Shown here one piece after another: positions 36,421 through 46,300 of a stretch of 64,000 nucleotides of DNA (position 1 is the stretch's first letter; each line of letters starts with the position of its first letter). This stretch comes from Candidatus Scalindua sp. (GTDB taxonomy: Bacteria > Planctomycetota > Brocadiia > Brocadiales > Scalinduaceae): the NCBI GenBank assembly GCA_031316155.1, contig JALDRB010000005.1:124001-188000 (forward strand). The letters are read 5' to 3'. Both the position numbers and the translations under genes were made by a program. The notes under the pieces were generated by a model that searched no databases, was not told the origin of the DNA, and saw nothing but the letters and a program-made list of their open reading frames with translations.

Positions 36421-36777
36421 TCAAACTACGTGCAGAATTTTTTCTATATCTTTCCGCTCAGTAAACTCAACTCCAATTGAATTTTTCAGCCCGGACAATT
36501 TAGCCCATTTTATTCTTGCCCTGATTTTTGTACTCTCTGATGCTCCTGTGTCTATCTCAAGCAGGATTTCTTCACCAATTTCAACATGAGGGAAGTCTTT
36601 TACTCCAATTATCTCCAGCCCGGCTCCGCTATCAGATAAATTTAGTACCACCGTATTAACGAGTGCATTTCCGCTTTTGCCTTTCATGTGAAAACCACAC
36701 GGATACAGTGTTGTTAACGTATGCCTCCTGGTTAGACGTCTGTTTTCACTTTTTTTAAAGATAGCTCTTTCTCCCAA
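36421..36777 (-). CDS. PilZ-domain protein (cyclic-di-GMP receptor)
   Basis: 118 aa. The N-terminal RRLTRRHT supplies the RxxxR motif and VLNLSDSGAGLEI the D/NxSxxG motif, the two cyclic-di-GMP-binding elements of PilZ, separated by the usual ~30 residues; KIRARIKWAKLSGLKNSIGVEF completes the barrel. It is a stand-alone domain, so it would act by binding partners. The target is unknown. With the GEMM-I riboswitch at 6010 it is a second cyclic-di-GMP sensor in this window. Confidence 0.85.
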   Translation of the reverse strand: MGERAIFKKSENRRLTRRHTLTTLYPCGFHMKGKSGNALVNTVVLNLSDSGAGLEIIGVKDFPHVEIGEEILLEIDTGASESTKIRARIKWAKLSGLKNSIGVEFTERKDIEKILHVV

Positions 36778-36896
36778 CCTGACCGAGCCAGAACCAAAAA
36801 GGGAATAGATATTTTAGAAAAATCTCTCAGTACCTATGCTACTTTGAGGCAGAATTCAATAAGCAGTTCAAAACGAGTTGACATGAAGCAGGACCA

Positions 36897-37178
36897 CTAT
36901 CCAGTACGGCTCGTAATTTCAATAAGATGATATCCAAACTGTGTTTGAACGGGGCCATGTATTTTGTTTACTTCCTCATTGAACACTACCTGATCAAATT
37001 CAGGAACCATTTGACCAGGATAGAATTCTCCCAAATCTCCCCCCTGATTTCCCGAAGGACATTGAGAATGTTCCTTTGCCATATCGGCAAAGTCAGATCC
37101 GCCTTCGATTTGTTTTTTTATCTCTTCACATTTTTCCTGGGTATCAACCAGGATATGACGTGCCGATGCTTTTGTCAT
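36897..37178 (-). CDS. ppiC: Parvulin-type peptidyl-prolyl isomerase (PpiC-like)
   Basis: 93 aa. KASARHILVDTQEKCEEIKK, GSDFADMAKEHSQCPSGNQGG-DLGEFYPGQMVPEF and GPVQTQFGYHLIEI span the whole rotamase domain with nothing else attached, as in cytoplasmic PpiC. The ATG at 37178 with GGAG 7 bases upstream is preferred over the ATG at 37190, which overlaps that ribosome site. Confidence 0.9.
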   Translation of the reverse strand: MTKASARHILVDTQEKCEEIKKQIEGGSDFADMAKEHSQCPSGNQGGDLGEFYPGQMVPEFDQVVFNEEVNKIHGPVQTQFGYHLIEITSRTG

Positions 37179-37228
37179 GATAGTCTCCATTCTTTGTTTT
37201 TAAATTTTTCCTTAAATGGTGTCTGTGG

Positions 37229-37401
37229 TATACTCATCTCGTAATGGTTTTCGGACCTGCCTGTGCGTAAGGGACGCACGCAGACAGGTAAAATCTGAGA
37301 TTGAATTGCCCGAGTAAAGTCCTCGGCGCCTTTTGTCCGGGGATAGCTGCAACCAAGATTTGGTTTTCAGTAAAACCAAAAACCAAATCGGTTTTAGTAT
37401 A
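37229..37401. repeat. Repeat family B, copy 3, carrying insert C only
   Basis: TATACTCATCTCGTAATGG to GGTTTTAGTATA, the same backbone as copies at 8742 and 34645. Insert C is at 37255-37289; the D site (CAG-TAAAACC) is uninterrupted. Lies in a 560-bp gap between ppiC and pruA with family A copy 3. Confidence 0.85.
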
Positions 37402-37524
37402 TTATAAATCCAGCCGCAATAACCACATTCATCCTAATACTTTATTATACATATGTTTTAAGCACCATCAATGATTATTATACCTTGAATTTGCATTATT
37501 GTTTTTTCTGTGGTATTATCGAGT

Positions 37525-37641
37525 TAGTACATCCTGCAGAACTCTTTCAAAATTGCTACCTCGTCCGAATGGCCGGTAGGCCGGGCGGGCAACGACATTC
37601 ATGTCGTTGCTTAACGCCATTTTGATTATGTGCTAACGCAC
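37525..37641. repeat. Repeat family A, copy 3, carrying insert D in reverse orientation
   Basis: TAGTACATCCTGC ... AAAATTGCTAC, then a ~31-nt insert (37560-37590, TCGTCCGAATGGCCGG through GGCCGGGCGGGC), then AACGACATTCATGTCGTT, CGCCATTTTG and TATGTGCTAACGCAC. The insert is the reverse complement of insert D of repeat B copy 2, with several differences. Confidence 0.85.
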
Positions 37642-37747
37642 AAAAAAAATGTAATCCATTGTTTTATTTACATTTAAAATGGAAATTCCTGTAAAATCGA
37701 ACTAATCCCCAAAGATTTGAAGAAAACCTCTTTTAAAAGGAGTGGAT

Positions 37748-39382
37748 ATGGCAAATGCAAAATTTAACCTTAACATGCCTGCGAATGAAACCGTAAAGAG
37801 CTACGCCCCCGACACTCCAGAACGCAAGATTATTAAGGAGAAACTCCATGAGTTAAAAAACCGGCAGGTTGAAATCCCCCTAATTATTGGAGGAAAAGAG
37901 GTAAGAACAGGAAACCTGGGGAAATGTGTGCTCCCGCATAACCATGGAGCTCTTATGGGGACATACCATATGGCGGGTAAGAAAGAAATCCAAATGGCTA
38001 TTGAAGCCTCCCTCAAAATTTCCCAAAAATGGGCGATGATGGAGTGGCATGAACGGGCATCAATCTTTCTCAAAGCCGCAGAAATACTTGCAGGCCCCTG
38101 GCGTTCCTTATTAAATGCATCCACCATGTTGTGTCAGAGCAAGAACGTCTTCCAGGCTGAAGCAGATGCTGCGTGTGAGTTAATAGACTTCCTCCGTTTT
38201 AACACCTTTTATGCCTCGCAGATTTATGAAAACCAGCCTCCAATTTCTTCAGCCGGAACCTGGAACAGATTAGAATACCGGCCGCTTGAAGGATTTATTT
38301 TCACTGCTGCTCCCTTCAATTTTACCTCTATTGCCGGAAACCTGGCTTCTGCACCAGCTATAATGGGCAACGTTGTCTTGTGGAAGCCCGCATCAAATGC
38401 TGTCTATTCAGCTTATTTCTTAATGAAACTTTTCGAGGAGGCTGGTATCCCGGACGGTGTCATTAACTTTATACCAGGTTTTGGAGAAGAAATTGGTCCT
38501 CTCATTATGAAATCGCCTGACCTTGCAGGCATTCACTTTACCGGGAGTACCCGTATATTCCAGAACATGTGGGAAACAGTAGGGAACAACATTCGAATTT
38601 ATAAGAATTATCCGCGCATTGTAGGTGAAACAGGTGGTAAGGATTTTGTATTTGCACACAAAGATACAGGAATAGAGGAGTTGGGTACCGCACTGATACG
38701 GGGTGCATTCGAATACCAGGGACAAAAATGCTCTGCCGCATCCCGTGCTTACATCCCTCGAAGCATATGGCCGGAATTACAGGGTTTCGTACTCAAAGAA
38801 CTAAAAACAGTAAAGATGGGGGATGTAGAGGATTTCAGTAATTTCATCAATGCTGTAATAGATAAAACAGCCTTTGACAAAATAACACAATATATTGAAT
38901 TCATAAAATCCAGCAATGAAGCAGAGATCCTGTATGGAGGAAACTATGACGACACGAAAGGATATTTTATTGAACCTACCGTAGCAGCTACAACTAATCC
39001 TCATTTTCGCACAATGGAAGAAGAGATATTTGGCCCGATTCTTACCATCTATATTTATGAGGACAATTCATTTGAAGAGACACTCCATTTGTGCGATACA
39101 ACATCACCCTATGGATTAACAGGGTCCATTTTCTCTCGCAACAGGGAGGCGATTTCTGCCGCTGAAAAGATTCTCGTTAATGCTGCGGGAAATTTTTATA
39201 TCAATGATAAGCCCGCCGGTGCAATTGTCGGACAGCAACCATTTGGAGGTAGTCGTGCAAGCGGAACCAATGATAAAGCAGGCAGTATGCTGAATATGAT
39301 TCGGTGGGTAACCCCGCGAACTATTAAAGAAACCTTTTCGCCTCCCACAGACTATCGGTATCCATTCATGGCGAAAGAATAG
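37748..39382 (+). CDS. pruA: 1-pyrroline-5-carboxylate (glutamate-semialdehyde) dehydrogenase
   Basis: Oxidises glutamate-gamma-semialdehyde to glutamate with NAD(P)+. 544 aa from the ATG at 37748, with AAGGAG five bases upstream. The aldehyde-dehydrogenase marks are TAAPFNFTSIAGNLA and VLWKPASNAV (cofactor), HFTGSTRIF, VGETGGKDF and the catalytic cysteine in YQGQKCSAASR near residue 325, then EEEIFGPILTIYIY. The length and the GQKCSA context match the stand-alone P5CDH type; no proline dehydrogenase is adjacent. Confidence 0.92.
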   Translation: MANAKFNLNMPANETVKSYAPDTPERKIIKEKLHELKNRQVEIPLIIGGKEVRTGNLGKCVLPHNHGALMGTYHMAGKKEIQMAIEASLKISQKWAMMEWHERASIFLKAAEILAGPWRSLLNASTMLCQSKNVFQAEADAACELIDFLRFNTFYASQIYENQPPISSAGTWNRLEYRPLEGFIFTAAPFNFTSIAGNLASAPAIMGNVVLWKPASNAVYSAYFLMKLFEEAGIPDGVINFIPGFGEEIGPLIMKSPDLAGIHFTGSTRIFQNMWETVGNNIRIYKNYPRIVGETGGKDFVFAHKDTGIEELGTALIRGAFEYQGQKCSAASRAYIPRSIWPELQGFVLKELKTVKMGDVEDFSNFINAVIDKTAFDKITQYIEFIKSSNEAEILYGGNYDDTKGYFIEPTVAATTNPHFRTMEEEIFGPILTIYIYEDNSFEETLHLCDTTSPYGLTGSIFSRNREAISAAEKILVNAAGNFYINDKPAGAIVGQQPFGGSRASGTNDKAGSMLNMIRWVTPRTIKETFSPPTDYRYPFMAKE

Positions 39383-39594
39383 AAGGCCTGCAAACATCAA
39401 AACAAAACAGGTTTTTATGCTCCCATGGAAGGAGGAACCAGCGTTTCGGATCAACGCATTTGAGAAAGAGTAAACTTGCTGCTCAAAAGGCTTTTTTGAA
39501 AGGAACCGTAGAACAATGATTAAGATTCTTTATTTGGGTTTGGGGAACCAACTCCAAAATACACCTTAAAGAAAAAAGACTATCTGAGCTGTAA

Positions 39595-41634
39595 TCACTT
39601 CACCATATTTCTATATTTGCTGAGTGCAAGAAGAGGAAAGTAAATCTTATACATATGATATTTCAGATAAAATACTTTGGGAAATCCGGTACCCGTGAAC
39701 TCTTCTTCATCCCATGTACCATCTTCCTTCTGGTTCTTTAATAAATATTGAATACCTTTTTCCACAGACTCAGAATTTCTCTCTTCAGTACAGAGCAATC
39801 CTAATAGAGCCCACGATGTTTGAGACGGTGTGCTTTTCCCGATTGCCTTAAGCGATGTATTCCAGTACGATTTACAGGTTTCCCCCCAGCCACCATCACT
39901 ATTCTGGACATTCTTTAACCATGATGCAGCCTTTCTCACATACTCTTTCGTCATGTCTTCTTTGATTGAATAAAGACCCGATAATACTGACCAGGTACCA
40001 TAAATATAATTTACACCCCAACGACCAAACCAGGAACCATCTACCTCCTGTTCATTTTTCAGGAAATCAATAGCCTTTTTGGCAGGATAAAAATTCACAT
40101 CATATCCCAGTCTCCCCATCACATCAAGTGCACGGGCAGTCAGGTCACTGGTACTTGGATCAAGAAGCGCATTCCAGTCAGCAAACGGAATGTGATTCAG
40201 GATTGCCTTGTTATTGTTTTTATCAAAGGAGCCCCATCCTCCATCTTTAGACTGCATACCGAGAAACCATTTAAACCCCCTCAGAATTGCATTTCTTTTA
40301 TCCTCCTTCTCGGGCAAATCAATCAGCTGTAATGCCATTAACACAACTGTTGTATCATCATTGTCCGGATAGAATTCATTTGCATGCTGAAAATACCAGC
40401 CGCTTGGTTCCTTAACAGGATTTTTAAGACTCCAGTCTCCAAAACTCCTTACCTCTTTTTCCAAAAGCCAACGCCCTGCTTTTATCAGTACAGGATGATC
40501 ATGCGGTAAACCGGACTCTGAAAGTGCGAGAATTGACCATGGTGTATCCCATACCGGAGAGACACAAGGCTGCATATGCAAAGTATCATTATCATGTACT
40601 TCAAGTTTTTCAATTTCATGCAAGGTCTTTTTTACCGCAGGATGTTCGTCTTTATAGCCAAGACATTTCATGGCCATTACCGAATTTACCATAGCAGGCC
40701 AGATTGCACCCAAACCTCCAGACTTTTCAAAATGCTGTAACAACCATTTTTCAGCCTTCTCAATTGCGAGTTTCCGTAAAGGAACAAAAGGACTCTTCTC
40801 ATAACGCCTCAGGATAGAGTCTAACGTAATAAAAATGTTTTTTATCGATAATTTCCCAGAATCTCTTTTTAAACGATAACTAACCTTGTCTTTTTGCACT
40901 ACATATAACTCATCTAATGCTGCTTCTCCACCGATATTAAATCTTGGCTTCATTGCCATGATTATTCCCAAGGGTACTACGATGCATCGTGACCAATAAG
41001 ACATCTCATAAATGTTAAAATAAAACGAATTAGGCAGCAGAATTATTTCTATGGGGAGAGCAGGTATTCCCTGCCAATCAAACTGACCAAAAATTGAGAG
41101 GTATATCTTGGTAAATGTATTTGACTCCATGATACCACCCGCATCAAGGATGCATCTTCTGGCCTTTCTCATAAAAGAATCATCTTTAGAATAACCTGCC
41201 AGCTTCAAGGCGAAATAACATTTTACCGTAACGCTAATTTCGGCAGGACCTTTATAGTATATGTTCCATCCTCCATCTTTTTGCTGAGTTCTTATTAAAA
41301 AATTCGCCGCTTTTCTCTCTTTTGTTTTATCAACCTTATTGATAAAGTGCATTAACATGATATACTCAGCGGTTAATGCCGCATCTCCTTCCAGTTCACC
41401 AATCCAAAAGCCTTCTTTCTTATCTTGTGCCCTTATTAAATGCTCTTGAGCCTTTTTAACAGAGGTACCTAACTTGGCATCACAAGAAAACTCTTCAGCG
41501 GTTTCCACCAAGGATCTGCCAAAGCAAAGTTGGTTAGGATTCACCTTAGGTAACATTCCCACATTCCTGCCATTTAAAAATTTGTAGCTAACCTTATCTA
41601 TTTTTTCGATAAAATCAAATAACAGATTTGTCAT
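39595..41634 (-). CDS. shc: Squalene-hopene cyclase
   Basis: Cyclises squalene to hopene, giving hopanoids for membranes. 679 aa. The acid motif D-x-DD-T is present as YPDNDDTTVVL near residue 423, and several QW repeats are visible: QQKDGGWNIYY, QSKDGGWGSFD, QEVDGSWFGRWG, QNSDGGWGETC and QKEDGTWDEEE. AGAGGTGAT precedes the ATG, and a promoter is at 41699-41727. It is not clustered here with squalene synthases. Hopanoids are known in anammox planctomycetes. Confidence 0.93.
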   Translation of the reverse strand: MTNLLFDFIEKIDKVSYKFLNGRNVGMLPKVNPNQLCFGRSLVETAEEFSCDAKLGTSVKKAQEHLIRAQDKKEGFWIGELEGDAALTAEYIMLMHFINKVDKTKERKAANFLIRTQQKDGGWNIYYKGPAEISVTVKCYFALKLAGYSKDDSFMRKARRCILDAGGIMESNTFTKIYLSIFGQFDWQGIPALPIEIILLPNSFYFNIYEMSYWSRCIVVPLGIIMAMKPRFNIGGEAALDELYVVQKDKVSYRLKRDSGKLSIKNIFITLDSILRRYEKSPFVPLRKLAIEKAEKWLLQHFEKSGGLGAIWPAMVNSVMAMKCLGYKDEHPAVKKTLHEIEKLEVHDNDTLHMQPCVSPVWDTPWSILALSESGLPHDHPVLIKAGRWLLEKEVRSFGDWSLKNPVKEPSGWYFQHANEFYPDNDDTTVVLMALQLIDLPEKEDKRNAILRGFKWFLGMQSKDGGWGSFDKNNNKAILNHIPFADWNALLDPSTSDLTARALDVMGRLGYDVNFYPAKKAIDFLKNEQEVDGSWFGRWGVNYIYGTWSVLSGLYSIKEDMTKEYVRKAASWLKNVQNSDGGWGETCKSYWNTSLKAIGKSTPSQTSWALLGLLCTEERNSESVEKGIQYLLKNQKEDGTWDEEEFTGTGFPKVFYLKYHMYKIYFPLLALSKYRNMVK

Positions 41635-41698
41635 ATCACCTCTCTACCTTAATAAACAAATACCAGAAATAATGTTATATAGGCTTGTAATTATAGGA

Positions 41699-41727
41699 TT
41701 TATAGTAGATTTAACAGAGTTTTTCAA
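41699..41727 (-). promoter_or_regulatory. Sigma70-like promoter of shc
   Basis: Minus strand TTGAAA (41727-41722), 17-bp spacer, TATAAA (41704-41699), about 65 bp before the shc ATG. Confidence 0.6.
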
Positions 41728-41763
41728 GAAAAATATTTTAAAAATTTTTTTTCATATCTCCCC

Positions 41764-41791
41764 TTGACACAGAATATTGTTTGAGTAGACT
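41764..41791 (+). promoter_or_regulatory. Promoter of ogg, predicting a leaderless transcript
   Basis: TTGACA (41764-41769), 16-bp spacer, TAGACT (41786-41791). The expected start site falls at about 41798-41800, at the ATG itself, and there is no ribosome-binding sequence. Confidence 0.5.
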
Positions 41792-41799
41792 AAGTAATT

Positions 41800-42615
41800 A
41801 TGGGCAAAGTAAAAACTGATGATTTCAATCTGGAATATACGCTGGAAAGCGGACAAATATTCAGAGTCAACAATATCAATGGTTGGTATTACGTTAACAC
41901 ACAGGATAAATTTTTCAAAATTAAACAGATGAGAAATGAATTAGAATTCTATGGGGCCAGCAAAGATTTTATTATCAATTTTTTTTCTTTAGATGAAAAA
42001 CACACGAAAATTCTTAAAGAAATTAACAGGGATCCGTTTATAAACAGCGCCATTACACAATATCACGGTCTGCGACTTATAAAACAAGACCCCTGGGAGT
42101 GCTTGATATCTTTTATTTGCTCTTCTGCTTCGAACATTCCAAGGATAAAATCAAAGCTAAATGCCCTTTCCGAGCACTTTGGTAAGAAATTAATTTTAGA
42201 TGAAATCCCGAGTTTTGCTTTCCCGTTACCTGGAAGAATCAATGATTATGAAAAAATCAAAGCTGCAAAAACCGGCTTTCGTGCAAGATATATTCTTGAG
42301 ACCAACAATATCATAGACTGTGAATGTTTATATTCGCTGAGGAACAAATCATATGAATCTGCAAAAGATCAACTGAAAAAGTTTAACGGGGTCGGGGATA
42401 AAGTAGCTGATTGTATTTTACTTTTTTCCCTCGGTTTTTATCAAGCTTTTCCAGTAGACACATGGATAAAGAAAATAATGCAATTACACTACTTTGATAA
42501 TAGAACTATTTCTAACCGTGAAATCAGAGAATTTGGAATGTCCTATTTCGGCAGGTATGCCGGTTACGCGCAGCAATATCTTTTTGTATTTTCAAGGATG
42601 AACGCTGAATTCTAG
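41800..42615 (+). CDS. ogg: 8-oxoguanine DNA glycosylase (OGG1 type)
   Basis: Bifunctional glycosylase/AP lyase that removes 8-oxoguanine. 271 aa. The N-terminal YTLESGQIFRV, then DPWECLISFICSSASNIPRI and TGFRARYI are OGG1 marks; the helix-hairpin-helix FNGVGDKVADCILLFSL carries the catalytic lysine near residue 200, and the catalytic aspartate is in FPVDTW near residue 219. Its start shows no ribosome site, in line with the leaderless promoter. Confidence 0.9.
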   Translation: MGKVKTDDFNLEYTLESGQIFRVNNINGWYYVNTQDKFFKIKQMRNELEFYGASKDFIINFFSLDEKHTKILKEINRDPFINSAITQYHGLRLIKQDPWECLISFICSSASNIPRIKSKLNALSEHFGKKLILDEIPSFAFPLPGRINDYEKIKAAKTGFRARYILETNNIIDCECLYSLRNKSYESAKDQLKKFNGVGDKVADCILLFSLGFYQAFPVDTWIKKIMQLHYFDNRTISNREIREFGMSYFGRYAGYAQQYLFVFSRMNAEF

Positions 42616-42731
42616 GTTGCTTCGACGGTACCTCTTTTCTGTCAATTCCCATAATCGCAAAGCTCCTGAAAATTAAAACACTGCTTTCAGAGATGCAGAA
42701 AAGTTTTTACTTTAAGCAAGGTATAAAAACC

Positions 42732-43226
42732 CTACGTTTTAAAATGCTTTGACCTTACTACGTACTCCATCAAACCTCCAGCTTCAATGATACCTTTCAT
42801 TTCATCTGGAAACGGAGAAAAAGAATACTCCTTTTTTGTAGTCATATCAATTATCTTACTTAAATCGAGATCGATTGATACCTCATCACCCTCGTTTATC
42901 TCAATAGCCGCATTTTCGCTCTCAAAAATTGGCAAACCAATATTAATTGCATTTCTAAAAAAAATTCTCGCAAAACTCTTCGCGATAACACAAGAAATTC
43001 CAAAATGCTTAATTGATAAAGGAGCATGCTCCCTCGATGACCCACATCCAAAATTCTCCCCTGCTATGATAATATCACCCTTTTTTGCTTTCCTGACAAA
43101 ATCAGGGTCAATATCTTCCATGCAGTGAGATGATAACTCTTTCAAATCTGTTGTATTTAAATATCTGGCAGGAATAATCTCATCCGTATTAACATTATCC
43201 CCGTATTTCCAAATTATTCCTTTCAT
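42732..43226 (-). CDS. leuD: 3-isopropylmalate dehydratase small subunit
   Basis: 164 aa from the second ATG at 43226 (MKGIIWKYGDNVNTDEIIPA), the family's usual start; the first ATG at 43241 is also possible. Marks are GENFGCGSSREHAPLS and CVIAKSFARIFFRNAINIGLP. With LeuC it isomerises 2- to 3-isopropylmalate in leucine synthesis. It is separated from leuC by a 4.3-kb dehydratase/activase gene on the same strand, an unusual arrangement. Confidence 0.94.
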   Translation of the reverse strand: MKGIIWKYGDNVNTDEIIPARYLNTTDLKELSSHCMEDIDPDFVRKAKKGDIIIAGENFGCGSSREHAPLSIKHFGISCVIAKSFARIFFRNAINIGLPIFESENAAIEINEGDEVSIDLDLSKIIDMTTKKEYSFSPFPDEMKGIIEAGGLMEYVVRSKHFKT

Positions 43227-43261
43227 ATTGATTGATTCCATTGATTTTCAGCTTTGCGAGC

Positions 43262-43343
43262 TAGCGCATCCTGCTCAACTCTTTCGATTTTCCTATGTGT
43301 AGATTTAAGCCATCTTTAAAAATTATTGAATTTCCTCATAAAG
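43262..43343. repeat. Repeat family A, copy 4 (short form)
   Basis: TAGCGCATCCTGCTCAACTC starts as in copy 1, then jumps at once to GATTTTCCTATGTGTAG and AATTATTGAATTTCCTC, which is the tail of copy 1. The palindromic core is absent, so this is a deletion or a core-free form. It lies between leuD and the dehydratase gene. Confidence 0.65.
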
Positions 43344-43368
43344 TTAATGAATGAAAAAAGTTAAATCA

Positions 43369-46300
43369 TCAATTCACATTTACATAGTCTTTGGTTGGTC
43401 TTAATCTACCTGCCATTTTTTGGGCTGCCTGGTGCATAAATGCCTCAATACGCGTTTCCGAATTGGATTCTTCCTGGCCATCAAAGGTCAATTTTAAGCA
43501 GGGAATCCCATGATAATCTCTCTGGAATTTTTCTAATACAGCACTAACAGCAGTACCAGGCATGCAATGAAAAGGTGCGACATGTACAATTCCATCGAAA
43601 CCGGCTTCTATTAATTCCACCGCTCTCCCCATACTTAAAACAGGGTCGCCCTTGTATGAATCATGTATATATGACCTCCCCTTTGAAATTAACTTTTTAA
43701 TCGAACTTTCTTTAAACAGCTTAACTGAAGATTTTCTGAATGGGCGGGACATTTTGAATGCCTTATATTTCTGGACTACTTCAGTAATCAACTCAATCGC
43801 AAACCCGTTAAAATCCTTTTCTCTTTTGCAATCTTCTTTTCTGACGTAAGCAATATAGTCGATCCATTCACTAAAAGGGGTATTCACCACTTTTCCCCCA
43901 AGCTCTTCAATCTTTCTTTCGATAAAATTATTAGCAAATTCGTTAATACGAACATAATTTTCTCCGATAAGGCCGATCAGGGGTTTGGGTACGTTTCTGT
44001 CTACGGCAACTTTGCTGAGGGCTTCGGCAGCATCTTTGGCAACCTGCAAAAGATCATATCCATGCTCTATGGCGTGTTCTGCTCTTCTGAGATACTGCTT
44101 ATAGACAGTATCTGACTCACCTTTATGGAGTTCGTAAGGCCTCGTTTCCAATAACAGTTTCTGCATGAAGTCTACGAGGACAAATCCGTCCCAGGTAAGT
44201 TTACGAAAACTTGATCCTAATTTACTCGTATCTTCCATGTAATCGTCTCTCTGATCCATTGTAAAAATCGGCACGTGTGGTAATCCTATATCATCAAGAA
44301 CCATGCGGTGCAGATGATTATACTGCCCGAATCTGCATGGACCGGAAGCTGTTGCCATAAAGAAAACGCTTCCGTCTGGATCAAAATCAGGACTTTGCGC
44401 CTTTTTTACAATGTCTCCTGTCGTGAGAATTGCAGGATAGCACTCCTTTCCTGATGTATATTTTCTCCCGATTTCCAGGCTAAGTTTGTCAGGCATTGGC
44501 AGGGCTTCCGCATCGACACCGTTAGCTCTCATCGCAGCAGCTGCTAATCTCCCGCTATCATTCATGTAAGGAATAAATATCGTCTTTTTCTTATTTTTAG
44601 AAAATTTGTATTTCCTCTCCTTCTCTCTCTTGAATTCTTTTGTTCTGGCATTTTTTAAACTATCCAAAAACGCTTCGCACCGTGTCATAATACCGGCATC
44701 TGCGCTGTGTTCATCTATATCAATCATCAAAAATGGTTTCCCGCCGACTTCTTTAGGGAAAAATTTAGAAATAAAAGAGTCCGGCCCACATCCAAAGTTT
44801 GTTATGTAAAGGGCATACAACCTTTTATCTCGTGCTATTACTCTCGCAGCTGCAAGTATCTTTTGCCCGTATTTCCAATACATATTAGGATAGTCCTTTG
44901 AAATATCCTCCAGATCCAGGGTAAGAAAATCCATCGGAATCGCTAACACCCCGAGATCCCTGAGTTTTTCAGGAAGATCCAGATTAACACCCGAATCACA
45001 GCCGTTATACGGTCGACTGATAATGACCAGAGCAAAATCATCTTCACCCAGTTTATCCAGGATATCTTTACCTCTTGTTTCAAGCTGATCGTAGAAGCTC
45101 TTTTGCGTTTCCTTAGCCTTTTGTATGGCATATTCAACCCTTTTACCTTTACAACCCACATCCCTGGCAATCTGGCGCAAATTTTTATCTAAAAACGACT
45201 CACCATACTCAAAATGTATTATTGGTTGTAATACCTTAAATTTTGAAGAATCCAAATCTATGGCTGAACGAATAATATAAGGGAGGCATTGCACATAAGG
45301 GCATGCGTAAGAATGTGTTACCCTGGAAGATGCATGTGTCATATTTATGACACTAGGCAAAAACAGATAGTCTATGTCTTTGTCGAGCATGTCAACAACA
45401 TGACCATGAGATACTTTTATGGGAAAGCATGTTTCCGCATTGACATGTTCTAATCCCTTGTTAATAACTTCTCGATTCGTATTCCTGGAAAGGACTATTT
45501 CGAATTCCAATTCTGTAAAAAAGGCTTTCCACATCGGAAACAGTTCAAAAAAAGTTGAGGCCTGAGGAATACCGATCCGGCCAATTGGTTTCTTTGTCTT
45601 TACCGTTTTTCCAATAGGGTTTTTGTTACTTGTATAGGGTGCATAGAGAAGTTTTTTTCTTTCGTTAAACAGTCTGGGTAAAATTTTTCCGCTTTTTGAT
45701 TTTTTTTCATCGTCATATTTCCCGCAACGGCTACCATAATGGAGAGGAGATTCTCCCTTTATGACAACCTTTCTTATTTCACATATATTCGAACAATCCT
45801 TACAAACAAACGAGGAAGTTTCATACACCCTCTTCCTTAAATCAAACCCCTTAAACCTCGACCTGTCCCAAGTTTGTTCCTCCATCGATATAATTGCAGA
45901 ACCAATAGCCCCCATAACATCATGATGAGGCGGTACGATAATTTCTCTACCCGTTATTTTTTCAAAAGCTGCCTTAACCCCTCGATTTGCAGCCACTCCG
46001 CCCTGCAAAAAGATGGTATGTCCGATTTTTCTCTTTTCAACAACCCGATTAATGTAATTTAACACAATAGAATAACTTAAACCTGCCAAGAGGTCATCTT
46101 TAGGTACACCGAGCTGTTGATGATGATTAAGGTCTGATTCCATAAAAACTGTACACCTCTCACCAAGATGGGAGGGGCAACAAGAATTTAAAGCACGCTT
46201 GCCAAATTCCTGCTTAATACTGACGTCCAGTTTTTCAGACTGTTCTTCCAGAAATGAACCTGTTCCTGCCGCGCAAACCTTGTTCATGGTAAAATCAACT

